From Trileptium ribeirensis (Eukaryota > Nematoda > Enoplea > Enoplida > Thoracostomopsidae), in assembly GCA_030248225.1 (NCBI GenBank), contig JASANE010028806.1:1-64000 (forward strand): DNA of 64,000 nucleotides, read 5' to 3'. Within the stretch, counting starts at the first letter, position 1. Every line of letters starts with the position of its first letter. Shown here one piece after another: positions 60,001 through 64,000 of this stretch. Under the pieces are notes generated by a model, which saw only the letters and a program-made list of their open reading frames with translations, was not told the origin of the DNA and did no database searches. The translations under genes and the position numbers were made by a program.

Positions 60001-61400
60001 TTTGCCAAAACTATCCTGGAAGTATTTGATAGCCGCAAGGTTGTTTCACTAAACACTCTCCCTTAGAATCATTACGTGGGTAAGTGATTCCCCCAAAAAA
60101 CCATTATGGGGATCATCTAGAAAATAAGAACGTTGACATTTAGCCACGGTCGGGGTACACCGAAAACAACTACTAGACTCTATGACGATCGATGAACAAT
60201 ATTTACTACAAAAACATAAAATTAACCAAATAGCCAGCCCAAATTTAATTAAGATCTGCAAAAATTCGCTTCGGTTTGGAAATTGGATCCGAACAACGCT
60301 CACCAATGCCACAAACTATGTAACAATAATATTTGACGAGACCCTCACCTGATTGCTGTTAATCTGTTCCATTTTGAGTACTGACTTCTCTTCGCGAAAA
60401 CGGATATCGGTCGGAACTCATTAACATGGCTAAACTGAATGAGTTCAGGATCCAATTTAAGAATTTAGTGTTGTGAATGGGCCAACTACGGTAGGCCCGA
60501 TATCTTGAGACATTATGTACTTAGGCCATTGACAAAAGCATAAAAAATTAATAAATTCAGCAGGAAAAATAGCAATGCACGGTCATTTTGTATACGCAAA
60601 AATGGGTGAAACAGACAGAAAGTCAAGGACATACAAGTGAAATGTGTCGAAACTTGAACAAACTAGAAAGTTACAAGCTTAAGTCAGCTACCCTACAAAT
60701 AAAATTAGAAACAACCCAAATGCTCTTACTGTATTTCACTGTTGATGGCATCGAGTTGCTGTTGCAATATGGCAGCCAAAGTTTGAGCATCGGATGTAGG
60801 TGGTGGCGGAGGCGGATGCAGCCCGTGAGGTGGCGGCGGTGGTGGCATTGTTCCAGCTGGAGGTGGCAACGGTTGCGGCATGAGCTGAGGCGGCACACCG
60901 GTTGCAGTACTTACAGCCACCACATCGGGCTCTTCCATATCGGCCAGCTCCATCGCTGCCGCTGCAGCCGCAGCTGCCGCCGCTTCTCCGTCGCCGTTAA
61001 ATGGATGAGGCGGGGGCGGTTGCAGGTCGAATGGCGGCGGTGGCCCATGGTCAGGATGTGGGCCGATAAGAACGTGCGGTGGCGGCGGGCAGGACTGCAT
61101 AAACGGGCCTGGCGGTGGTGGAGGTAACATGCCACTGGCCGTAGCGGCGGCACCATGATGATCGACCATTGTAACCGGAGGTGATTCCATACTACTGCTG
61201 TTGCTTGTGTCGCCGTTAGCCATCATCATTAGACTAGGTGGATGTGGCCGACTATGAGGCGGAGGCGGCGGTGGCATCAGATGGGTGTCCACTGGAGCAC
61301 CTCCTGGTCCAGGAGCGCCAGAGTTGAACGCCAATTGAACGTTGGCAAGAACGTGCGCTTGTTGAAGCTTTTCCCACTCTTGCTCATTTAACGTTTGAAT
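26639..61400 (-). CDS. Liprin-alpha (PPFIA / syd-2 family), eleven 3' exons; 5' part beyond the window
   Basis: Liprin-alpha is a cytosolic scaffold that organises presynaptic active zones and binds LAR-type receptor phosphatases, kinesin-3/KIF1A, RIM, ELKS and CASK through its coiled coils and SAM domains. Exons on the - strand: 61400-60730, 59203-58984, 44143-44004, 42319-41961, 40366-40273, 38313-38232, 36753-36553, 35581-35406, 34840-34743, 33857-33562, 27052-26639. Every junction has GT-AG and compatible phases; together 2,751 nt. The order of landmarks matches animal liprin-alpha: NEQEW and [23 protein letters not shown], coiled coil, Ser/Pro-rich linker, [21 protein letters not shown], then SAM1, SAM2 and SAM3. 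The missing N-terminal coiled-coil exons must lie past 64000. The last exon is the least certain. Introns reach 15 kb. Confidence 0.93.
31880..32115. repeat. Dispersed repeat, copy 1 of 3
   Basis: Matches the reverse complement of about 62280-62520 (shared words CATTTTCGGATGGACG, GGGCTCTTTGCCAAAT and GGGCGCTA-like blocks), and its beginning matches 57865-57930 in the same orientation (GACTTTCCAC-GAGGGCGCT). Non-coding. Class unknown. Confidence 0.7.
32812..32998. mobile_element. TA-flanked palindromic element with CGATTTCGATCGATT filler
   Basis: Ends CAGTCACGGCCAGAAATAAG and its inverse CTTATTTATGGCCGCAACTG, directly flanked by TA on both sides, as in the Tc1/mariner superfamily. The 187-bp interior is almost entirely words of the form TCGATTTCGAT, ACGAAATTTCGA and CGATCGATT, so it is self-complementary at many scales. 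No coding capacity. A second, 293-bp copy is at 55243-55535. Confidence 0.85.
33003..33107. mobile_element. Degraded Tc1-like hairpin MITE
   Basis: Right end GGTCATTTCTGATGAGTACT is the inverse of the Tc1-like end seen at 38110, 39733 and 40154. The left part carries GCGCAGAAATGACTG. A 23-bp segment starting TGTATAGTGTAAG is directly duplicated at about 32996 and 33025. Confidence 0.6.
33562..33857 (-). CDS. Liprin-alpha exon: SAM3
   Basis: Reads [19 protein letters not shown] and [19 protein letters not shown], the third SAM domain, then a less conserved tail. The frame could stop at 33553, but a good donor (GAG|GTGAAT) at 33562/33561 in phase 0 fits the acceptor of the proposed last exon. 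Confidence 0.94.
34170..34610. repeat. Dispersed repeat without the palindromic insert
   Basis: Same orientation and order as about 55110-55800: TTTTGGGTATCATGG/TTTGGGGTCTCATGGG, then GAACCCGTTTT-ACCCA, then AATTTCAC, GGTTG, GTGATTTTTT, GACCCGACC and a GAATCAA block. In the 55-kb copy a palindromic element (55243-55535) sits between the two halves; here it is absent. Confidence 0.65.
34743..34840 (-). CDS. Liprin-alpha exon: end of SAM2 and helical linker
   Basis: 98 nt encoding [20 protein letters not shown] and a charged helix, matching the family's LQYGI-CLK-LNYDRKELE. Acceptor GTTTCAG; the donor GTTATA is weak, but the carried-over G plus AC of the next exon gives the conserved Asp of DVLVW. 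Confidence 0.93.
35190..35325. mobile_element. Remnant of Tc1-like hairpin MITE
   Basis: Contains GTTCGCTCGCAACTTGCTCG on the left and TTCGCTCGCTCGTAAGGCGA on the right, with GACAGTCATT, the inner part of the family's inverted repeat. The outer CAGTACTCG ends are lost. It abuts the SAM2 exon. Confidence 0.45.
35406..35581 (-). CDS. Liprin-alpha exon: SAM2
   Basis: Reads [20 protein letters not shown] through [18 protein letters not shown], the second SAM domain. Acceptor TCCTTTAG, donor GTACCA, two bases carried over. The conserved VWVTHEEME linker that joins SAM1 and SAM2 in other liprin-alphas is not in this or the previous exon. Confidence 0.97.
36553..36753 (-). CDS. Liprin-alpha exon: SAM1 core
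   Basis: Reads [20 protein letters not shown] through [20 protein letters not shown], almost invariant in liprin-alphas. 201 nt, phase 0 on both sides. Acceptor CTTACAG, donor GTAAGA. Confidence 0.97.
36955..37735. repeat. Dispersed repeat, copy 2
   Basis: Same-orientation partner of 20240-20810. It is somewhat longer and contains an internal partial duplication (CCATGGG-GCGCCATACC near 37203 and CCATGAGGGTGCCATACC near 37357). Non-coding, inside a liprin intron. Confidence 0.75.
38115..38165. mobile_element. Left half of a Tc1-like MITE
   Basis: TA-CAGTACTCGCCAGAAATGAC followed by CGTCGCGTTCCGAGCG. No matching right end nearby, so only half remains. Confidence 0.55.
38232..38313 (-). CDS. 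Liprin-alpha exon: start of SAM1
   Basis: 82 nt encoding [20 protein letters not shown] and TIVAWLE, the beginning of the first SAM domain (family: PFAQW-GPT-V-WLE). Acceptor TTTCAG, donor GTAAAC. Confidence 0.9.
39733..39795. mobile_element. Minimal 63-bp Tc1-like hairpin with TA flanks
   Basis: CAGTACTTACCACAATTGAC on the left and GTCAATTGTGGCGAGTACTG on the right, inverted with two mismatches, joined by GCTCGCTCG-type sequence and flanked by TA on both sides. It is nearly all stem, the shortest complete member of the family here. Confidence 0.88.
40154..40231. mobile_element. 78-bp Tc1-like hairpin MITE
   Basis: Left end CAGTACTCGCCAGTAATGAG, right end CTCATTTCTGGCCAAAACTG, preceded by TA and followed by CA. 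It lies 42 bp downstream of a liprin exon (in the direction of transcription). Confidence 0.8.
40273..40366 (-). CDS. Liprin-alpha exon: acidic-to-basic segment before SAM1
   Basis: Short 94-nt exon with SDSELSS and EFDRRKKKK, matching the family's DRR-KKKH stretch ahead of SAM1. Acceptor TCTTCAG, donor GTTAGT. Its frame fits both neighbours exactly. A Tc1-like hairpin element (40154-40231) lies 42 bp downstream in the intron. Confidence 0.85.
40367..41960. other. Liprin intron before the basic-segment exon
   Basis: A-rich on the + strand, no recognisable element or exon. Confidence 0.5.
41961..42319 (-). CDS. Liprin-alpha exon: SQESLNRH and basic [12 protein letters not shown] segment
   Basis: Reads [12 protein letters not shown], then [20 protein letters not shown], the counterpart of the family's basic SSIGRLFGKK segment, followed by a low-complexity tail with HHHH. 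Acceptor TTTTAAG, donor GTAGTA (less usual). It leaves one G, which with GT of the next exon gives Gly. Confidence 0.87.
42320..43183. other. Liprin intron sequence with an inverted relative of 28.3 kb
   Basis: 42960-43070 is the inverse of 28320-28430 (shared AAATTTTGG-CCAAAAATAG and CAATACAAATG-ATGTAG words). The rest is AT-rich and unassigned. Confidence 0.5.
43184..43437 (-). mobile_element. Possible tRNA-derived SINE
   Basis: On the - strand, 43430-43412 reads TAGCTCAGTTGCTTAGAGC, a good tRNA A box, followed by an anticodon-like TCTTAAT (as in tRNA-Lys CUU) and GTTCAAATC (43384-43376) as B box at the right spacing. The acceptor stem does not pair and the T arm is imperfect, so this is not a working tRNA. 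The following 190 bp, ending near GGAGAGACCGGCAC, could be the SINE body. No second copy seen. Confidence 0.35.
43584..43778. mobile_element. 195-bp Tc1-like MITE with TA flanks
   Basis: Left CAGTAGTCATCCTAAATAAG, right CTCATTTGTGGCGAGTACTG, both directly flanked by TA; inner arms share GTTCGTTC and AAAGGCGACA words with the other copies. Confidence 0.75.
43831..43924. repeat. 26-bp minisatellite, 3.6 copies
   Basis: Units at 43831, 43857, 43883 and 43909 (partial), each like GATGCGGACGGCCGAAATTTC with small changes. It lies 80 bp from a liprin exon, inside the intron. Confidence 0.9.
44004..44143 (-). CDS. Liprin-alpha exon: [14 protein letters not shown] linker
   Basis: Acceptor ATTTTAG, donor GTAAGC. 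The peptide contains [14 protein letters not shown], matching the liprin-alpha motif SPP-SPR-LRLE. Length 140 nt, entering in phase 0 and leaving two bases. The 14.8-kb intron upstream (44144-58983) contains the LINE, an hAT element and the YSD-GQN pseudogene. Confidence 0.85.
44351..44385. repeat. (AGTCC)7 microsatellite
   Basis: Seven perfect AGTCC units, with one imperfect unit (AATCC) after them. Confidence 0.95.
44885..44940. repeat. 56-bp near-perfect palindrome
   Basis: GTTCACACGTTAAATTTTTT then GCTCAAA is followed at once by its inverse. Only one or two bases fail to pair, so it would form a long hairpin with almost no loop. Flanked by CCGT and GCAG; no target duplication clear. Confidence 0.85.
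45396..45435. mobile_element. Left end of a Tc1-like element
   Basis: TA-CAGTGCTGGTCAGAAATGAG followed by TGTCACCTTTCGAACGA. CAGTGCTGGYCA is close to the termini of Tc1-type transposons. No right end is visible nearby. Confidence 0.55.
47283..48665 (+). pseudogene. LINE reverse transcriptase, broken
   Basis: Fingers, palm and thumb motifs are all recognisable across three frame segments. A frameshift follows 47800. The catalytic YADD box is present as TAT TAA GAC GAT: a stop codon (47988-47990) replaces its second residue, with the two Asp codons intact. Confidence 0.88.
48734..49150 (+). pseudogene. LINE RNase H domain, broken
   Basis: FTDGS (first Asp), QAEVLAI (Glu) and ISDSRAA (second Asp) lie in one frame; after a frameshift near 49080 the next frame carries [20 protein letters not shown] with the last His and Asp. 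All catalytic residues are still encoded. Confidence 0.88.
49940..51125. repeat. Duplicated segments of an unidentified repeat
   Basis: 49930-50060 and 50945-51060 share GTGGACGGCTGACA, TTGACC-CTA-ATTTT and a block starting GACCCCGGCTAGGCTTTTTT. In addition, 50878-50942 and 51058-51123 share TTTCCCTAAAGTTT, GAGAAAT-ACAG and TCTCCAACC. Remnants of one repeat family, partly in tandem. Confidence 0.7.
51216..52333. mobile_element. Second non-autonomous hAT-type element, 1,118 bp
   Basis: Termini CAGGGAATAAACGGAA and (inverse of the right end) TAGGGAGTGAACGGAA, flanked by an exact 8-bp target duplication GTACACAG (51208-51215 and 52334-52341), as expected of hAT. Subterminal regions carry repeated ACCGGAACC/GGAACCGG words (about four left, five right). 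No transposase frame. The layout parallels the element at 25276-26351, but the terminal and subterminal words differ, so it belongs to another family. Confidence 0.92.
52442..54146 (+). pseudogene. Transposon-associated YSD-GQN protein (DUF7869-like), frameshifted, with one intron
   Basis: Exon part 1 (to 52837) reads [19 protein letters not shown] and [14 protein letters not shown], the core of a widespread uncharacterised animal family (I recall it as DUF7869) usually near mobile DNA. The frame stops right after IERIEHK, where a donor GTAAGA begins. The family sequence resumes after an acceptor TATTGCAG at 53624 with [19 protein letters not shown], in phase, so 52838-53623 is an intron. Later parts ([59 protein letters not shown]) lie in successive frames, with shifts near 53720, 53880 and 54045. 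Not functional. It lies antisense to liprin; the usual N-terminal part is missing. Confidence 0.75.
52974..53160. mobile_element. Short inverted-repeat element inside the pseudogene intron
   Basis: GAGCGGAGCGAG at 52974-52985 and its exact inverse CTCGCTCCGCTC at 53149-53160 bound 187 bp of non-coding sequence. Probably a MITE; no clear target duplication. Confidence 0.55.
54147..55109. other. Liprin intron, unassigned
   Basis: A-rich non-coding DNA. A short direct repeat occurs at 54728-54810 (TTTC-ACGGGTGCAACCCATTT and TTTC-CCGGTGCAACCCATTT), and a GTTTTT-GGAGTTTTTC-like stretch at 55010-55085. Confidence 0.5.
55110..55800. repeat. Dispersed repeat carrying a nested palindromic element
   Basis: Left (55138-55200) and right (55560-55800) halves match 34230-34280 and 34370-34600 in order; the middle is the palindromic element at 55243-55535, missing from the 34-kb copy. 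Confidence 0.65.
55243..55535. mobile_element. Second CGATTTCGATCGATT-type palindromic element
   Basis: Left end CAGCAACGGCAAGAAATATG, right end CATGTATTTTCGGATGCGAC then TG, recognisable relatives of the 32812-32998 ends. The interior has the same words (ACGAAATTTCGATCGATT, GATTAAACGAAATTTCGA) repeated five or more times. Flanking TA is not preserved. Confidence 0.75.
56333..56461. mobile_element. 129-bp Tc1-like hairpin MITE
   Basis: Left AAGTACTCGTCAAAAATGAC, right TATTTTTGACGAGTACTG, inverted; the arms share GAGCGAGC words. Same family as 39733-39795, diverged. Confidence 0.75.
56462..57849. other. Liprin intron, unassigned
   Basis: No gene. It contains the 33-bp duplication at 57673-57738; the rest is AT-rich. 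Confidence 0.5.
57673..57738. repeat. Perfect 33-bp tandem duplication
   Basis: Two identical adjacent copies, each starting CTTTTTAATGAATAG and ending AGCATTATG, without a mismatch. Probably recent. Confidence 0.95.
57855..58020. repeat. Dispersed repeat, copy 2 of 3
   Basis: Shares GACTTTCCAC-GAGGGCGCT-GGGGAAAA with 31908-31935. It also shares, inverted, GACCACGACTTTTTTGTGG, ACCGCTGTGGG and GAACATGGTTC with about 62125-62175. It thus bridges the two other copies. Confidence 0.7.
58140..58540. repeat. Degenerate tandem repeat, three units of about 180 bp
   Basis: The block GGTCA-TGAACCCGATTT recurs near 58166, 58346 and 58517, each time preceded by TTTTC-A-GGGTTTT-like sequence; the first two are followed by GTATTGCGT-CAG-TGATCA-like sequence. 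Strongly diverged. Confidence 0.6.
58984..59203 (-). CDS. Liprin-alpha exon: coiled coil and SGR-TP linker
   Basis: Starts with G completing a split Gln codon and reads [19 protein letters not shown], the family's QEEK-RAEE-ESR segment, then a Pro/Ser-rich linker with LSGRATP and five consecutive His. Ends in phase 0 at TATAACACG before donor GTAAGG. Confidence 0.9.
59204..60729. other. Liprin intron, unassigned
   Basis: A GC-richer patch at 59600-59810 (GACCGAACGAACGAACAAAC, then CGGACGGACATCGACC) looks like the end of a dispersed element; the remainder is AT-rich. Confidence 0.5.
60730..61400 (-). CDS. Liprin-alpha exon: coiled-coil end plus Pro/Ala-rich insert
   Basis: Begins in phase 0 after acceptor GTATTTTAG with [20 protein letters not shown], a block conserved in liprin-alpha, and ends with [20 protein letters not shown] before donor GTAAGA. 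Between these lie about 180 residues of low complexity: PPPPPP runs, His/Gly/Met-rich stretches and ten consecutive Ala. The Ala run uses mixed GCN codons. Vertebrate liprin-alphas have only a short acidic linker here, so the insert is lineage-specific. Confidence 0.92.
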
Positions 61401-63043
61401 CTAAAATACGAAACATGCTAACCAAACATGAACCTTATGTGGCCAAATTTTAGTTATTTTTTAAATTTAGTAATAGTAAAAAATTAATTATCACTACCAT
61501 AGAATGGGCAAATTTGCAGTTAGTAAAGACATTTCGAAATGACGAACTAAACAAGGCAGCAACGCTTGTCAATACATTTGGTACAATATCAGCCAAATTA
61601 CAAATTCTATAACAATAACCAGAACAATACCAAGCGAATACGCAGATAATTTTGGTTGACAAAGAATTCCAAATATCAACAATCAATGGGTAACAGTCAC
61701 AACCAGGGTTTTTTCAAAATGGAGACTGGGTCTGTTTCTGATTTTACTGGGTCTGGGGAACGGAAATTATGTGTACACACTAACTTCTCCTTTCGCTGAA
61801 AAATTTCCAGGGGGAATGACCCGACTTTGGAGAAGCCAGCCATCCTGGCGAGAATAATGCTGGTCGACGAAATAATATACTAGTAGCCCGCAAGCGAGAG
61901 TGAAACGAAGCGAGTGTGGTTACATTAAGAGGGCATTTTGCAATCACTTGTAACATGGTTTGTGTCTGATGTATATACTACACTAAAACCTCTATAATTC
62001 TGATCCCATTAAAACTAACAGCAAAATCATCGTATTCAACATGCTTGATACCCTAATGGGCACCTATTGTAAGGCAAAAACAAGCAAAACCATGCCGAAA
62101 TTTGAAAAATCGCTATTTCGACGGACCATGTTCGTACCCACAGCGACCCAGGGTTCCACAAAAAAGTCGTGGTCACAAAGTTGTAGATCTCGATGTGATG
62201 ATTCTGCGTTCTGATCTCCATTTTTCGAACCCTGTGTCGCGAGATATGGGGCTGCGCAACTCGGGTAGTTGCGAAATACAGATAAACTTGCTTGGATTTG
62301 GCAAAGAACCCTTAAAAAGCATTTTTTGCTATTTTGACCACGAATATTGGGTCGGAAATGATTGCGTTCAACTAAAAGACATTATCGCATCACTTTTACT
62401 ATAGAACTTTTGTCAAAATCCGTCCATCCGAAAATGAGTTATGAGTGACGGCGATAAACAAAAAGAAATTTTCGTGATTTTCCTCTAGCGCCGTCAGCAG
62501 AAACCCCGCTCGCCCCATTTCAATTTTTTAGCAACGTTATGCATGATTCAAGGATCAAACATTTCAACTTCAAAGCGTTCCTTACAATCAAAACGTTTCT
62601 ACTGCTCAAAAAACAAACTTTTACGTTATGGTCCGCTCCTGCCGCCTTCAGTGTGGGCCATCAATAACGCCTGTTTTGACCTATCCGAAAATAAACCATC
62701 TTAACACTATTGAATGAATATTTTTTCAGAAAATTGGTGAAAATATACGAAACTAAACGCCAGACGCATAGACTACTGTCGGCTAGTACTGTAAAGTTTG
62801 TTTTTCGGTCAAATAAAATTACCGAGTTTTTGGTTAATAACTAGCTTTGGAACTTCTCCTAGAACTCTCGAGACTCGATCGTAACCCACTCGAACCTTAC
62901 CGAATTCTAAAGTACGCAGTTGCACATTGATCTACAAAACCCAAATAACATGAAGGAAATCCTCAATATCCAATTTTAGACGTGTCCTATTGTAGTAATT
63001 ACTCAATGCACTCGCTTCTAGCTTAAAATAACTAGACTTTATT
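61401..63043. other. Liprin intron with repeat copy 3 of 3
   Basis: 61990-62520 holds, in inverted orientation, relatives of 57855-58020 and 31880-32115. A CCCGCAAGCGAGAG-CGAAGCGAG patch (61888-61916) is probably another element remnant. No exon seen. Confidence 0.6.
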
Positions 63044-64000
63044 GCAGAAAGCTAGACTTCACACCAGCCATGATTAATCGGAATGTACTGCTGGAAGCTA
63101 GACTTCACACCAGCCCAGATTAAACGGAATTTTCTGCTGGAAGCTAGACTTCACACCAGCTATGACTAAACGGAATTTACTGCTGAAACTAGACTTCACA
63201 CAGTCATGATTTATCGAAATGTACTGCTGGAGGCTAGACTTCACACCAGCCATGATTAAACGGAATTTACTGCTAGAAGCTAGACTTCACACCAGCCCAG
63301 ATTAAACGGAATTTACTGCTGGAAACTAGACTTCACACCAGCCATGATTTATCGGAATGTACTGCTGGAAGCTAGACTCCACACCAGGCATGATTAATCG
63401 GAATGTACTGCTGGAAACTATACTTCACACCAGCCATGATTGAACGGAATTTACTGCTGCAAGCTAGACTTCACACCAGCCCAGATTAAACGGAATTTTC
63501 TGCTGGAAGCTAGACTTCACACCAGCCATGATTAATCGGAATGTACTGCTGGAAGTTAGACTTCACACCAGCCCAGATTAAACGGAATTTTCTGCTGGAA
63601 GCTAGACTTCACACCAGCCATGACTAAACGGAATTTACTGCTGAAACTAGACTTCACACAGTCATGATTTATCGAAATGTACTGCTGGAGGCTAGACTTC
63701 ACACCAGCCATGATTAAACGGAATTTACTGCTAGAAGCTAGACTTCACACCAGCCCAGATTAAACGGAATTTACTGCTGGAAACTAGACTTCACACCAGC
63801 CATGATTTACTCCCGGCTGTTGGAATGTACTGCTGGAAACTATACTTCACACCAGGCATGATTAAGGAATTTCTGCTGGAACTGATTACAAAATTTTATT
63901 AATAAATTTACTGCTGGAAATATACTTCACACCAGCCAGACTAAACGGAATTTCCTGCTGGAAGCTAGACTTCACACCAGCCATAAATATCGGAATTTAC
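63044..64000. repeat. 46-bp minisatellite with a 458-bp higher-order period, running off the edge
   Basis: About 21 units of roughly 46 bp, each with GCTGGAAGCTAGACTTCACA then CCAGCC and a GGAATTTACT or GGAATGTACT end. Variant units recur in the same order: the 44-bp unit with ACACAGTCATGATTTATCG starts at 63182 and again at 63640, and its neighbours match too. Units 1-7 correspond to units 11-17, a 10-unit (458-bp) block duplication. The array is irregular after 63800 (one unit interrupted by CTCCCGGCTGTT, one truncated). It lies within liprin. Confidence 0.95.

Noticed and set aside
60588..61127. 179-codon + strand frame rich in Arg, Trp and Cys
   Set aside because: It is the reverse strand of the Pro/Ala-rich liprin exon; the composition follows from complementing CCN and GCN codons.
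63044..64000. Regular short repeats resembling a CRISPR array
   Set aside because: Units are contiguous with no unique spacers, and the locus is an animal gene intron; it is a minisatellite.

Overview
The window is animal nuclear DNA: AT-rich, with multi-exon genes, GT-AG introns, a degenerate LINE and many terminal-inverted-repeat (TIR) elements. Two conserved animal genes can be read with confidence. Their content suggests an invertebrate; nothing in the window fixes the phylum. A short in-register run of TTAGGC-like hexamers (the nematode telomere unit) sits inside a transposon and is too weak to settle it.

Layout. From 1 to about 14.1 kb there is no gene I can support. The first 9.5 kb is T-rich on the + strand, followed by two TIR elements (9.6-10.2 and 13.2-13.7 kb). 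From 14.17 to 20.01 kb a complete four-exon DEG/ENaC-family sodium channel gene runs on the + strand; all splice phases agree and the product is 666 aa. Its introns and 3' flank hold further TIR elements, several filled with small palindromes. From 21.8 to 26.4 kb there are nested TIR elements with GTTCGCGAACA palindromes, then a 116-119 bp tandem satellite that was split by a 1,076-bp hAT-type element with an exact 8-bp target duplication.

From 26.6 kb to the right edge the window is occupied by a liprin-alpha gene (presynaptic active-zone scaffold) on the - strand. Eleven exons join in frame (2,751 nt, 916 codons plus stop), covering part of the coiled-coil region, a long Pro/Ala-rich insert and three SAM domains. 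The N-terminal exons lie beyond 64 kb. Exons total under 3 kb of the 35 kb; the introns are filled with Tc1-like hairpin MITEs, a rotted I/R1-type LINE, a second hAT-type element (1,118 bp, exact 8-bp target duplication), a frameshifted intron-containing pseudogene of the YSD-GQN transposon-associated family, minisatellites, and at 63.0-64.0 kb a 46-bp minisatellite with a 458-bp higher-order period.

The two genes are unrelated neighbours with 3' ends facing each other (channel +, liprin -), both of the kind expected in neurons or muscle. The most unusual content is the mobile DNA: at least three families of non-autonomous elements whose interiors are built of regularly spaced palindromes, and two hAT-type elements with arrays of short subterminal repeats. 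No RNA gene is supported except a degenerate tRNA-like SINE head. No prokaryotic or viral system is present.
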